From Alphaproteobacteria bacterium (GTDB taxonomy: Bacteria; Pseudomonadota; Alphaproteobacteria; Sphingomonadales; Kordiimonadaceae): 48,692 nt of DNA. The stretch spans positions 1 to 48,692 of the forward strand of contig JABXIS010000073.1 of the NCBI GenBank assembly GCA_013372975.1, written 5' to 3'. The notes under the pieces are model-generated. The model saw only the letters and a program-made list of their open reading frames with translations. It made no database searches and had not been told where the DNA came from. How positions within the stretch are numbered: position 1 is the first letter of the stretch; each line of letters opens with the position of its first letter. Positions 16,813 to 25,699 of this stretch are shown one piece after another. The translations under genes and the position numbers were made by a program.

Positions 16813-16985
16813 GGCCGGCCTCTATGGCAAGAGCGATAGCACAAGGCATAAGGCCTTTGCCAGCCCGGAATTGCTGCTTTTGTACCAAAGTATGGCGTAC
16901 ATCCTCTGGGGGGCATCGTCAGCATATTGCCAACAGGGGGTGAAAAGCGGTAAACTGGCGTGGGTGTAACAAGTTGGGTGCAATC

Positions 16986-17429
16986 ATGGCTGATGCCAGT
17001 TTTGCAGCGCGGCCGCAGCAGGCGGCCCCGGTTTCTCGTGCAGAAAGGCCTTCTGCGCGCCCGAATAGTGCATCTTCCGCCCAATCGGCAGATTTCAATC
17101 GCAATCTAGGTGTCGAACGCAGTGATTCGGTAAATGCCGCTATCCGGCTTGCGTCTGTTGGGCAGAGGCCGCTTCCGCCAGGTGGCGGCCTTTTGGGGAC
17201 CGGTGTGCAGTTCATGCTTGCACAAACCCGTACGCAAGAGGCAGGCGCACCTTTGCCCGCGCCGTCAAACCTGGAACGTGCACGTAACCAATATCTGTCA
17301 GCCCAGGCCAAGGTCAGGGATACGGTAGCTGCCAACAATTTGTTGCGCGCCGAAACCAGCCAAACTGCACCCGCTTCATCCGAAGACGATGATGCCGCCA
17401 TTGGTATTCCTGCAGGTAACCTGATTTAG
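16986..17429 (+). CDS. Hypothetical low-complexity protein (147 aa)
   Basis: The ATG at 16986 is used; an in-frame TTG 12 nt upstream is also possible. The protein is rich in Ala, Ser, Arg, Pro and Gln and is probably disordered over much of its length. A short helical region is plausible near NLERARNQYLSAQAKVRDTV. It contains no cysteines, no signal peptide and no membrane helix. I do not recognise a family. Its 3' end overlaps the end of the convergent TPR gene by 4 nt. Coding status is supported mainly by uninterrupted length and by filling the gap between neighbours. Confidence 0.5.
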   Translation: MADASFAARPQQAAPVSRAERPSARPNSASSAQSADFNRNLGVERSDSVNAAIRLASVGQRPLPPGGGLLGTGVQFMLAQTRTQEAGAPLPAPSNLERARNQYLSAQAKVRDTVAANNLLRAETSQTAPASSEDDDAAIGIPAGNLI

Positions 17430-18967
17430 AATTGGCCGCCATAGTTTCGTGGGAACGGCCAGTCGCCCAGTCTTCCAGCCTTGGCAACCGCCGCTTGAAT
17501 GTCTTCCCGCTCCAGAAGGGTTGAAAGACGTTCCCGCAGGCGGAATATCTCGGTCTTGGGGCCGATCCACTTGAAGTGGCTCAAGGCTGTTAGCACGGAT
17601 GATCGCTGTGTTTCGTCTGCCAGGCGTTTGATATAGAGGTCAGCGGTATAATCCATATCATCCATGCATAGCGCCATCAGCGTAGTGGCTGCATAATTTT
17701 TGTCTGGCGTTTCTTTCAACTGTTTCCAGTGTTTGTTGGCGTCAAAATATCGGCCCATTTTTGTTTGGGCGCATACGCGCGCGCTTTCCGCCCAGTATCT
17801 TCCGTAGTCTGTCGTCGCGTCCTTATAGTTTTCAACAATATCTTCCGCGGCATTCAGCGCGTCTGCATACCGGCCATACTGCCAAAACATGCCGGACAGG
17901 TTGATATAATGCGATACAAGTTCCTGTTTCTCTTCTTCAGGAACGGCAACCATGGCCTCCATATATGCGATGGCCTGTTCGGGTTTGTTCTGATTTTCAA
18001 GAATGGTGGCCACCTCATTCTTGATCCACCCGACATATTCGACGGACATCTGATGATCCGGAATCACAGCCAATGTCTGATCCGCCAATTGTCCTGCCGC
18101 GTCCAGGTCACCGCTTATGCGCAAGGTCGAGATCAGGTCCAGCCTGTGCCCGGCCCATGCATCCCACCCCAATGACCGGGCGCGTTCAGCTTCACCCTGC
18201 GCCTTTTCATACTGTTTTGCCAACATATGGTCTGTGTTGAACAGGCCCTCGGCTTCCAGCGTATTCCACAGCGGCGCAAAATCAACGTCCTGCCAGATGT
18301 CAGTGAGCAAAGTGATATGGGTCATATGGGACACCAGTAACTTTGCTGCTGCTTCTGTTTCGCCTGCCTTCGCTTTCAAGCGCGCCAGTTCGGTCCAGAG
18401 GCCTTCGGGCGTTACGCCGTCGTTGGCACCGCTATAGTTGAGGGCCAAGAGGTTTTCCAGCATTGCTTTGGCGTCTGCGGTACGGCTCGCCTTGATCAAT
18501 TCGTTGAAGAAACCACGTATGGTTCGGACATCCACCCACTGGATCATATTGTTGGCGTTTTCCAGCAACCACAGGAAGCTTTCTGTGGGCACCAGATCGC
18601 CCTCTTTCAGCCCCTGCATCTGGGTAATCATGTAACGACCGATAACCGGGTCCACGTCGATCGCAGCTTGGGCATTGCGGGACGAGCATGTGTCTTCATC
18701 CTGTCGTGCGCAGCTTACCGCAGCCCAGCCGAGAAACCTGGCCCTGTCCTCTGTGGAGAAGCCAGCATTCTGCCCATGCTTTTCCAAAAGGGAAATGGCC
18801 TTGGCGTGCTGTTTCGCGGTATAGAGGCTTTCAAACTCTTCCCAGACTGCTTCTGTGGTAATCACAGTTTCTGTGCTTTTGGCTACATCATCCTGCGCCC
18901 GCAGACCCGTCACGTTGCAGGTGGCAAGGACAAGGCCAATGACTATCCCGTATTTATGGATCATCAT
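17426..18967 (-). CDS. Exported TPR-repeat protein, coupled to the Sel1 protein
   Basis: A 513-aa protein. The start at 18967 overlaps the stop of the upstream Sel1 gene as ATGA, and AAGGAA lies upstream. The N-terminus (IHKYGIVIGLVLATCNVTGLRA) is a signal peptide. The remainder is almost entirely helical with tetratricopeptide-like pairs, for example AISLLEKHGQNAGF, AIAYMEAMVAVPEEEKQ and YADALNAAEDIVENY. Such solenoids mediate protein-protein contacts. Export together with the Sel1 protein suggests that the two form a periplasmic complex, which is inference. No catalytic motif is visible. Confidence 0.8.
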   Translation of the reverse strand: MMIHKYGIVIGLVLATCNVTGLRAQDDVAKSTETVITTEAVWEEFESLYTAKQHAKAISLLEKHGQNAGFSTEDRARFLGWAAVSCARQDEDTCSSRNAQAAIDVDPVIGRYMITQMQGLKEGDLVPTESFLWLLENANNMIQWVDVRTIRGFFNELIKASRTADAKAMLENLLALNYSGANDGVTPEGLWTELARLKAKAGETEAAAKLLVSHMTHITLLTDIWQDVDFAPLWNTLEAEGLFNTDHMLAKQYEKAQGEAERARSLGWDAWAGHRLDLISTLRISGDLDAAGQLADQTLAVIPDHQMSVEYVGWIKNEVATILENQNKPEQAIAYMEAMVAVPEEEKQELVSHYINLSGMFWQYGRYADALNAAEDIVENYKDATTDYGRYWAESARVCAQTKMGRYFDANKHWKQLKETPDKNYAATTLMALCMDDMDYTADLYIKRLADETQRSSVLTALSHFKWIGPKTEIFRLRERLSTLLEREDIQAAVAKAGRLGDWPFPRNYGGQF

Positions 18968-21318
18968 GATGCGTTTCCTTGTTGTGCAATTGGTTTGAGC
19001 AGATTGAGTTTGGGCGCAAAGCTGCAGGCAGCCCCGGCGCAAGCTTGCGCTTTGAAGTTTTCCACCCAATAGGCTTCAGCCATACCATAGGCCAAATCGA
19101 TATCGGGACCGGTAAGCGCTTGCTTCACTGTATTGACCCTTTCAGGCGGGACTTCAGCACCCTGCTGGCTGGCGAGCAGGTACCATTTCATGGCAGCTAT
19201 CCAATGGTCGGTAGCTGTTTCGTCGCTTTCATAAACCCAGCCAAGGCGTAACATGGAATTTGCATTACCTGTCGATGCTGCCTGTTCATACCAGGTTTTG
19301 GCTCCCTGAAAATTCACAGGCGTGCCAACCCCGGATTCATAAAAATATCCCAGGTTATGCATGGCCTGCGGGTGGCCAAGATCGGCGGCGCGTTTGGTGT
19401 AGTCGAATGCCTTTGTGTGGTCTTGTTCAACGCCTGAACCATTCTGGTAATAGACACCAAGGTTCACAAGTGCGAGGAGGTAATTCTGTTCTGCGGCTTT
19501 CAGAAACCATTTGACGGCTTCCTGATTGTCAACGGGAACACCTAAACCCGCGTCGTACATATGGCCGGTATTATAGATCCCTTCCAGGTGCCCCTGCAGC
19601 GCTGCCTGCTTGAACCAATAGAGCGCCCTGACAAAATTTTTTTCCGTGCCCGCGCCATTATAGAAAAACACCGCCGCCCTGAACTGGGAATCCTTGTTGC
19701 CCAGCCTTGCGGCCTTTTCATACCATTTGAGAGCGCTGGCGAAATCCTGATTGCCATCGAGGCCGGTTTCAGAGATGTGGCCAAGATTATAGAGCGCCTG
19801 CGTGTTGCCGCTGTCGGCAATGGACAGGAACAATTCTTTGGCTTTTCCTATATCCTTCTCGACCCCCTGGCCCTGCATATACATATGGCCAAGATTGTTG
19901 ATCGAAAGGGCATGACCGGCCTGCAAACCTTTCTCGTAATAGGCCCTCGCCTTCGGCAGGTCCTGCTCAACGCCACTACCAAAATGATACATGACACCAA
20001 GATTGTAGGTGGCATTGCCATGGCCGTTTTCAGAGGCCTTTGTGTACCATTCTATTGCCGCATCGGTGTTGCCAGCCTCCGCTTCCTTGAGGCCAACTTC
20101 ATATTGTGCAGCGATATGGCCCGCCCTGGCAGCTTGCAAGAACCATGATCTGGCCTGGTGCTGGTTGGCTGTTACACCATAGCCGTTCGACCAAACGATC
20201 CCGAGATTATAAAAGGCAGAAACATGATCAAGGGCGGCTGCTTCTTCAAACAGTTTGACGGCTGTTTCGATATCCTGGTCAATGCCGTCGCCATTCAGAT
20301 ACAGGGCCGCCAGATCGTTTTTCGCGGAAGCGTGGTTTTGCGCCGCCGCCTTTTTGTACCAGGTTGCGGCCCGCCGTTTGTCCTGGCGTACACCGTTGCC
20401 CAGGCTATACATCTCGCCGAGACGGTATTGAGCTTCCGCCAATCCCAATTTGGCTCCTTCTGTATATGCCCGAAACGCCGCGCCCAAATCCTTGTCTACA
20501 CCGGTGCCGTTCAGATAGGCTGCTGCAACATTTTGCCAGGCGAGGGCATATCCCAGATTGGCTGCTTCGTCATACAGTTCGAACGCTTTCACGTGGTCGG
20601 CCGGTACGCCAGTGCCGTTACGATATAGAACACCAAGGTTGTTCTTTGCTGCGGGAACACCCTTTTCGGCGGCCTTTTCATACCAGACGGCGGCTTCTTC
20701 AAAGCTTTGATCCACGCCGGTACCATAGTGAAACAACACAGCAAGGTTGAATTGCGATTGGGCATACCCGGCTTCTGCAGCCTGTTTATAGTAGCCAAAA
20801 GCAGCTTGTGTATCCTTTGGAATGCCCAGGCCTTCCTGATGCATATATCCAAGATTGTGAAGCGCCAGCGGTTGCCCTTGTTCCGCGGCTTTCTGAGACC
20901 ATTCCAGGGCTAGGGCATAGTCCTGTTCAATACCCATGCCACCAAGATACATGCCGCCCAGATTGGCCTGGCCCATATCATTCCCGGCTTCGGCTGCCAG
21001 GCGGTAATTTTCGGCTGCCTTGGCGGCATCCCGGCGTACGCCCAGGCCATTCTGATAAAGAACCCCAAGGTTATTGTAGGCTTCGGCATATCCTTGATCT
21101 GCGGCTCTTTGATACCATTTGGCTGCCTCAAAATAGCTGCGTGGCAGTATCTGGCCTTCCTGATAATAGACACCAAGGTCGTATTGGCTTTGCGCATCGC
21201 CACCTTCGGCGTCTTCGCGAACATCTTCGATTGTCCGGTCAAAGGCGTGGGCGCTAATGGTTGGTGCTGGTGCCGCAAAACTCAAAATGGCGGCGCAAAC
21301 AAGGATCAAATTTTTCAT
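18964..21318 (-). CDS. Exported Sel1-repeat protein with about 19 repeats
   Basis: A 784-aa protein from the ATG at 21318, which begins a signal peptide (KNLILVCAAILSFAAPAPT). From about residue 40 onward I count 19 consecutive Sel1-like repeats of about 36 residues. A typical unit is AYNNLGVLYQNGLGV followed by a helix ending in YRLAAEAG. The eleventh unit is shortened to about 32 residues. The repeats form an alpha-alpha superhelix used for protein binding; known relatives include exopolysaccharide and pilus regulators and host-interaction factors. It is the first gene of a two-gene unit with the TPR protein (ATGA overlap). The C-terminal 60 residues after the last repeat are not recognised. 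Confidence 0.93.
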   Translation of the reverse strand: MKNLILVCAAILSFAAPAPTISAHAFDRTIEDVREDAEGGDAQSQYDLGVYYQEGQILPRSYFEAAKWYQRAADQGYAEAYNNLGVLYQNGLGVRRDAAKAAENYRLAAEAGNDMGQANLGGMYLGGMGIEQDYALALEWSQKAAEQGQPLALHNLGYMHQEGLGIPKDTQAAFGYYKQAAEAGYAQSQFNLAVLFHYGTGVDQSFEEAAVWYEKAAEKGVPAAKNNLGVLYRNGTGVPADHVKAFELYDEAANLGYALAWQNVAAAYLNGTGVDKDLGAAFRAYTEGAKLGLAEAQYRLGEMYSLGNGVRQDKRRAATWYKKAAAQNHASAKNDLAALYLNGDGIDQDIETAVKLFEEAAALDHVSAFYNLGIVWSNGYGVTANQHQARSWFLQAARAGHIAAQYEVGLKEAEAGNTDAAIEWYTKASENGHGNATYNLGVMYHFGSGVEQDLPKARAYYEKGLQAGHALSINNLGHMYMQGQGVEKDIGKAKELFLSIADSGNTQALYNLGHISETGLDGNQDFASALKWYEKAARLGNKDSQFRAAVFFYNGAGTEKNFVRALYWFKQAALQGHLEGIYNTGHMYDAGLGVPVDNQEAVKWFLKAAEQNYLLALVNLGVYYQNGSGVEQDHTKAFDYTKRAADLGHPQAMHNLGYFYESGVGTPVNFQGAKTWYEQAASTGNANSMLRLGWVYESDETATDHWIAAMKWYLLASQQGAEVPPERVNTVKQALTGPDIDLAYGMAEAYWVENFKAQACAGAACSFAPKLNLLKPIAQQGNAS

Positions 21319-21418
21319 GAATACCCCCAAAACAGTATTGTACAATTAACACCTTCGCTGGGGGCCGCTCAAGACTGATCTCAACCGGTTGCTAGATTTA
21401 TTGAATGGAGCTTGGGAA

Positions 21419-21946
21419 TTAGCCGGCAATCTGCGACATCAGAACGCTGATCCAGCGATTAACCAGCTTCTCATTATCTTCAGCACTGTCATCGCCTACG
21501 GGCTTGCGGCTGTATATTGCAAGCGCGCTTTCATAGGCGTTCAGTTCCTGTATCTTCACCGTAACCACCGTTGGCAGGGCCTGGCCCGGCTGGCGTTCAG
21601 TAAAATCGAACTGGTTTTGAATGGGGTCGAACCGGAAAGTACGCGCCGTTGGCATGGCATCGGCATAGTCGGCAACCGCAAGACGCAGTTTTTGGGCGCT
21701 GACGGGGAACCGCGCCGAAGGGCCATTGGCGATTGCGGCGGGGCAGGTTTCCTGCGAGCACAAAAGATAGCCCGCATCACCTGATTCGAAAGTCAGTGTT
21801 TCAAATTCAACCGGAGGCAAATCGCCGGACTTGCCTCCGAAGATGTTTTCGCCCCCACCCAATTGCACCATGAAATAGGCACCAAGGCCCGCAAGGATTA
21901 CAATCAGGCACAAGCCAATGGCCAGGGAACGAAATTTTTCAAGCAT
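21419..21946 (-). CDS. Membrane-anchored protein, probably DUF1499-like
   Basis: A 175-aa protein with one N-terminal helix (SLAIGLCLIVILAGLGAYFM) and a periplasmic domain. The domain's C-terminal part (YESALAIYSRKPVGDDSAEDN, then VNRWI) resembles DUF1499, whose members end in a similar SALAIYSRS..G..D...N..RV..W pattern. Two cysteines in LLCSQETCPAA may form a disulfide. The function of DUF1499 is unknown; some members are linked to membrane lipid contexts. It lies just downstream of the SCP2 gene on the same strand (21-nt gap), so the two may be co-transcribed. Confidence 0.65.
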   Translation of the reverse strand: MLEKFRSLAIGLCLIVILAGLGAYFMVQLGGGENIFGGKSGDLPPVEFETLTFESGDAGYLLCSQETCPAAIANGPSARFPVSAQKLRLAVADYADAMPTARTFRFDPIQNQFDFTERQPGQALPTVVTVKIQELNAYESALAIYSRKPVGDDSAEDNEKLVNRWISVLMSQIAG

Positions 21947-21967
21947 GACAAATAGTTTTCCGACAAC

Positions 21968-22267
21968 TTAACCCAAAATAGAGCCAAGCTGCATGGCAAG
22001 GCTCATGTCGCCTTCTACACGCAATTTACCGGTCATGAAAGCCATCTGTGGGTTAAGATTGCCTTCAGCGATCTGGACAAAATTGTCCATGGTTACCTTT
22101 ACTGTGCAATCAGCTTCAGAATCGTCGTTGTCCACCACAGTTGGGGACGCTTTCCCGTCAATCCGCACCACGCCGTCGTCACCAAAATCGAATTTGATAA
22201 TTGCAGCAAGTGGTGAATGGGCGCCAACGCGGCCCCGGATTTCTTCGGTGATTTTTTCCAGTGACAT
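21968..22267 (-). CDS. SCP2 sterol-carrier domain protein
   Basis: A 99-aa single-domain protein. The ATG at 22267 has AAGGGAG upstream; an in-frame upstream extension is rejected. The SCP2 fold is recognised from KFDFGDDGVVRIDGK, then DCTVKVTMDNFVQIAEG, then the conserved NPQMAFMTGKLRVEGDMSLA. SCP2 domains bind acyl-CoAs or other lipids and are often found near fatty-acid oxidation genes. A 16-bp palindrome identical to that upstream of the acyl-CoA dehydrogenase lies 31-46 nt before the start, so this gene probably has its own regulated promoter despite the AsmA-like gene upstream. Confidence 0.92.
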   Translation of the reverse strand: MSLEKITEEIRGRVGAHSPLAAIIKFDFGDDGVVRIDGKASPTVVDNDDSEADCTVKVTMDNFVQIAEGNLNPQMAFMTGKLRVEGDMSLAMQLGSILG

Positions 22268-22297
22268 AGTGTTCTCCCTTGTGACTGATGTGAATAT

Positions 22298-22313
22298 TGG
22301 ACGCATCAGTCCA
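22298..22313. promoter_or_regulatory. Shared operator-like palindrome TGGACGCATCAGTCCA, copy 2
   Basis: Identical to 15380-15395 in sequence and orientation. It sits between the AsmA-like gene stop and the SCP2 start, 31 nt upstream of the SCP2 ATG. A related 8-nt core GACTGATG lies nearby at 22283-22290 and may be a degenerate second half-site. Confidence 0.65.
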
Positions 22314-22321
22314 GAAATCAA

Positions 22322-23071
22322 TCAGTTATTGTCATCATTTTGTGTGTCGCCGGTTTTTTTCTTGAATTTGCCGACCAAACTGCTGATGCCTTGCTCGAGT
22401 TTACCTTCAGCCCCTTTGGCCAAATCCTTGATCTTGTCAGAGGCGCCTGCCTTGATCAGCGCTTGCGCGATCTGAGGCTGCAGAACAGCCATTACGTGGC
22501 GGGCAATCTCTGCCGGTGCCAGGCCCTTTTCATCTGTGCCGAGGTCGGTGATGGTGAAATCGGCAAGTTCGACGGTTTGGTCTACATCCATCATGCCACC
22601 CTCGTTTTTAACAGTAACTTTGGGCGCACGTACCTGAATGCTTTTGATTGTGAGGGTGATATCAGAGGCGCCTGTATCTTCCGTGCCCGATGTACCCACA
22701 TTTTGCTGAAGTTTTTCGAAGTTGCTTTTGCCATCAATTCGACGCGCATCAAGCATGGGCGCATCAATAACAATATGGTCGATAATAATGTGATCTGAAA
22801 ACAGGCTGGCAGGTCGCACCTTCATGTCAAAGTTGCCGACGCTGGCAAGGACGCCTTCGCCAAAGCCTTCCGGCTGCCCTACTTCCAGGCCTTTAACAGT
22901 GACTTTTCCAGTGAATGGGGACAGGTTGATATTTTCAACACGAACCGGCACCTTCAGGGTTTCAGGGCCTGCCGTTTCCACGCCAACCTTCACGATGCTG
23001 CCTGCCTTGAAATAGGCTACGGCGCCAGCTGCGGCAACCAGTATAACCAGAAGTAGAAGCAGCTTTTTCAT
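22322..23071 (-). CDS. AsmA-like membrane-anchored protein
   Basis: A 249-aa protein with an N-terminal helix (KLLLLLVILVAAAGAVAYF). It continues with strand-rich sequence typical of AsmA/DUF748-type proteins: NINLSPFTGKVTVKGLEVG, then FDMKVRPASLFSDHIIIDHI and IDAPMLDARRIDGKSNF. The C-terminus is a helical and polar tail ending in Asp/Asn. AsmA-family proteins are implicated in lipid transport and outer-membrane biogenesis; this one is a short version. It lies upstream of the SCP2 gene on the same strand, which fits a lipid theme, but the SCP2 gene seems to have its own control site. Confidence 0.7.
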   Translation of the reverse strand: MKKLLLLLVILVAAAGAVAYFKAGSIVKVGVETAGPETLKVPVRVENINLSPFTGKVTVKGLEVGQPEGFGEGVLASVGNFDMKVRPASLFSDHIIIDHIVIDAPMLDARRIDGKSNFEKLQQNVGTSGTEDTGASDITLTIKSIQVRAPKVTVKNEGGMMDVDQTVELADFTITDLGTDEKGLAPAEIARHVMAVLQPQIAQALIKAGASDKIKDLAKGAEGKLEQGISSLVGKFKKKTGDTQNDDNN

Positions 23072-23246
23072 GTCTTTCCCCTTTTATGTTAAGACGGTGG
23101 AGCACTGATCATTATGATGGCACTGTTTTACGGCCATGTTAAGGCGCAACGCTATCAAAAGCTGAACAAAAGTCTTAACGAAATCCGTCAGTTATGCCAG
23201 CATGGCGCATGGCATTGTAAATTTGACCTAAGAGGGTGGTGAATTC

Positions 23247-24773
23247 ATGACAATCGTGACGCAGGTGCTGCTGTTTGCTTCCTACGTTATCCTGGGCCTG
23301 GCGATGGCGATCATTCCGCCTCGGTTGTTTGGCATGCCTGAACAAATGGCACAGCTCTTGGGTGTCATAGTGTTTTTCGGTGCCTGGCAGATCCAGAATA
23401 TGTTCACTGTCCGGCGCATTGAAAAAGAAACCAGTGCCCGGGTGGCTGTGCTTGAGGATGTCACCACCATCTTGCGAGGTGATCTGGAGCGTACCAGGCG
23501 CAAGACTGACAAGGGCGACGAAAAAAGCGATGTTCTCGTTTCCGAACTGAAAGTTCTGCATACGCTTCTGACGCAGGTGATGGAGCGGGAAGTGGAATTG
23601 AAAGCCAAACCTGGCAAGGCGCCTGCCAAACGTGGTGGCAAAGCCGGGCGGCTTGAACCCACTGAAGAAGAAGTATTGGCCCTTAGTCTTGAACACGCAG
23701 ACAAGGGCAAAGAAGATCAGCCTGTTGCTGTCGCTGATGTGGCTACCGCGCCTGTCGAGGAAAAAGTCGCGGCACCGGTTGTGCCGGAAGCTTCCAATGT
23801 TGATGGCGCAGATCTTGATATCGAAGAAATTGAATTGACCCCGGAAGAGGCGGCCATGGCCGTCGTGGACGAGGGTGATGGCGAAACCATGGAGCCCGTT
23901 CAGCAGGATGTGGTGCCGGAAGGGGTTGAGCCCGGTTCAGCGGTATCCGGTCGGGCCCCAAGAAGGCCCGCTGCTGGTTCAGCAGGGGTTCGTACGGCAA
24001 AAAAAGCGCAAATACGGATCATCAAGCGCGAAGATCAGTTGTTGTCTGTTGTGCGCAGTTCGCTCGCGGAGAACAGGGTAGACTTGTATCTTCAACCCCT
24101 TGTGGGGCTGCCGGCACGGCGTTCCATGCATTATGAATGTTTCTCCCGCGTGCGGGACGAAGAGGGCCGTATTATCCTGCCACGTCAATATATGAAGGTG
24201 GCGGAAAACAAGGGCCTTATCGGTACAATCGATAACCTTCTTTTGTTCCGGCTGATCCAGTTGGTGCGGCGCCTTGGCAAGCGGCGACCGAAGGTTCGTT
24301 TCTTTATCAATATGTCGCGGCACTCTATGGAAGACGAAGAGTTTTTCCCGCAGTTTGTTGACTTCATGTCAGCAAACACGGAATTCCGGGATCGCCTGGT
24401 GTTTGAGATAAGCCAGGAAGATTATTATCTCCTGGAAGGCGATGTGAAAGACCGGCTGCTGGCGCTTGGGCGCAAGGGCTTTGGTTTCTCGATGGATCTG
24501 GTCAAGGACTTCAATAAAGACTTCACAATTTTGGGTGAACATAAGTTCCAGTTTATCAAGGCTGATTTGAAGGACCTGCAGCTTGCCCATCCGGAAGAAG
24601 GTGATGTTGAAGCCTTCAAATCTTTCATTCGCCGGCATGGTATGCAGCTTGTGGCAAGCCGGATTGAAAGCGAAGATGATGTTCTGGAAGCGCTTGAAGC
24701 GAAAGTGGAGTTCGCACAGGGGTATCTCTTTGGCGAGCCAACCTCGGCGAACCAGCTCTCAAGCGAATTCTAG
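23247..24773 (+). CDS. TipF-like membrane protein with degenerate EAL domain
   Basis: A 508-aa protein. Two N-terminal membrane helices (about residues 5-23 and 36-52) are followed by a coiled coil (about 55-120), an acidic disordered linker (about 135-250) and an EAL domain (about 258-500). This is the architecture of Caulobacter TipF, a c-di-GMP receptor that positions the flagellum. EAL-domain key residues E297, N355, E387, K438, E474 and Q491 appear present. However, the EAL tripeptide reads ECF, and the DDFG loop reads MDLV, so only D417 of the metal-binding pair remains. This suggests binding without efficient hydrolysis. Neighbouring cheZ and cheY support a motility role. Confidence 0.8.
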   Translation: MTIVTQVLLFASYVILGLAMAIIPPRLFGMPEQMAQLLGVIVFFGAWQIQNMFTVRRIEKETSARVAVLEDVTTILRGDLERTRRKTDKGDEKSDVLVSELKVLHTLLTQVMEREVELKAKPGKAPAKRGGKAGRLEPTEEEVLALSLEHADKGKEDQPVAVADVATAPVEEKVAAPVVPEASNVDGADLDIEEIELTPEEAAMAVVDEGDGETMEPVQQDVVPEGVEPGSAVSGRAPRRPAAGSAGVRTAKKAQIRIIKREDQLLSVVRSSLAENRVDLYLQPLVGLPARRSMHYECFSRVRDEEGRIILPRQYMKVAENKGLIGTIDNLLLFRLIQLVRRLGKRRPKVRFFINMSRHSMEDEEFFPQFVDFMSANTEFRDRLVFEISQEDYYLLEGDVKDRLLALGRKGFGFSMDLVKDFNKDFTILGEHKFQFIKADLKDLQLAHPEEGDVEAFKSFIRRHGMQLVASRIESEDDVLEALEAKVEFAQGYLFGEPTSANQLSSEF

Positions 24774-24807
24774 AATTTTCCTTTAACTGTATCTGAGTAG
24801 GGTCTCC

Positions 24808-25695
24808 ATGCCGAACCAAGCTGGAACATGGGTAGAGATAGCAAGTGGCCTGCGCGAGTTTGTTGGTCGTCTCGATCTCGTGATTTGTGACCTTTGGGGC
24901 GTGATGCATGATGGCATCAGGCCGCATTCGCGGGCTATTGACGCCATCGTTGAGGCCCGTGCAGCAGGCATCAAGACCGTTTTTCTCTCGAATGCGCCGC
25001 GTCCGCGTGGATATGTTCGCGACCATCTGGTGGCCATGGGAGTGCCCAGGGAAATTACAGATCTTGTTGTTACCTCGGGTGGTTTGGCGCGGGATGAAGT
25101 TCGCGCACTTTATTCGGGTGCGAAGCTATACCACCTTGGCCCCGAAGGGGACCGAAATACCATTGAAGGTTTGCCGGTGGATGAGGTCAGCCACCCGGAT
25201 GAGGCAGACATTATTTTTGCGACTGACCTTGATTTTCACGAAATTGACGAGCATCGGCTGTGGCTACAGAAAGCAGCAGAAAGAGGCGTGCCGTTCCTTT
25301 GTGCCAATCCTGATCGCATTGTCCATGTTGGGGAAAACCTCTATCCCTGCGCGGGCGCTGTTGCTGACTTATACACTGGCATGGGGGGCGACGTTCACTG
25401 GTTTGGCAAGCCAACTGCCAAAGCGCTGACCTCATGCATTGGCGAAGTGGGAATGCCCGCTGATACAGATGGACGCAGGATCATGATGATTGGCGATAGC
25501 CTGCAGACCGATATAGCAGGGGCCCGCGCCGCTGGCTTTTGTGGGCTGTTTATCGCGGGCGGTATTCACCGTGAGGAGGCGCCTCTGGTGGCGCAGTCCG
25601 CCAAGGGCGATAAAATTTCCGTGGCCGAGTTCCAAAAAATATTTGGCGCGGAGAAAGCTGTTCCCCACGCCGTTATGAATGCTTTGATCTGGTAG
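24808..25695 (+). CDS. TIGR01459-family HAD-type hydrolase
   Basis: A 295-aa HAD-IIA (NagD/CECR5-like) phosphatase. Motif I is VICDLWGVMHDG, motif II is TVFLSNAPRPR, the Lys of motif III is in WFGKPTAKAL, and motif IV is MMIGDSLQTDIAGARAAG. The cap domain lies between motifs II and III. These enzymes dephosphorylate small metabolites; the substrate of this subgroup is unknown. It follows the TipF-like gene after a 34-nt gap on the same strand and is probably co-transcribed. It is convergent with cheZ. Confidence 0.9.
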   Translation: MPNQAGTWVEIASGLREFVGRLDLVICDLWGVMHDGIRPHSRAIDAIVEARAAGIKTVFLSNAPRPRGYVRDHLVAMGVPREITDLVVTSGGLARDEVRALYSGAKLYHLGPEGDRNTIEGLPVDEVSHPDEADIIFATDLDFHEIDEHRLWLQKAAERGVPFLCANPDRIVHVGENLYPCAGAVADLYTGMGGDVHWFGKPTAKALTSCIGEVGMPADTDGRRIMMIGDSLQTDIAGARAAGFCGLFIAGGIHREEAPLVAQSAKGDKISVAEFQKIFGAEKAVPHAVMNALIW

Positions 25696-25699
25696 TGTT

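Noticed and set aside
16722-17084. N-terminal extension of the Lys/Ala-tailed protein
   Set aside because: The extension is rich in Arg, Cys and Gly, with no ribosome-binding site, and the natural-looking start is at 16721.
18964-21318. Tandem DNA repeats in the Sel1 gene as a mobile or satellite repeat
   Set aside because: The repeats are visible in the protein but have diverged in DNA; they are ordinary coding repeats.
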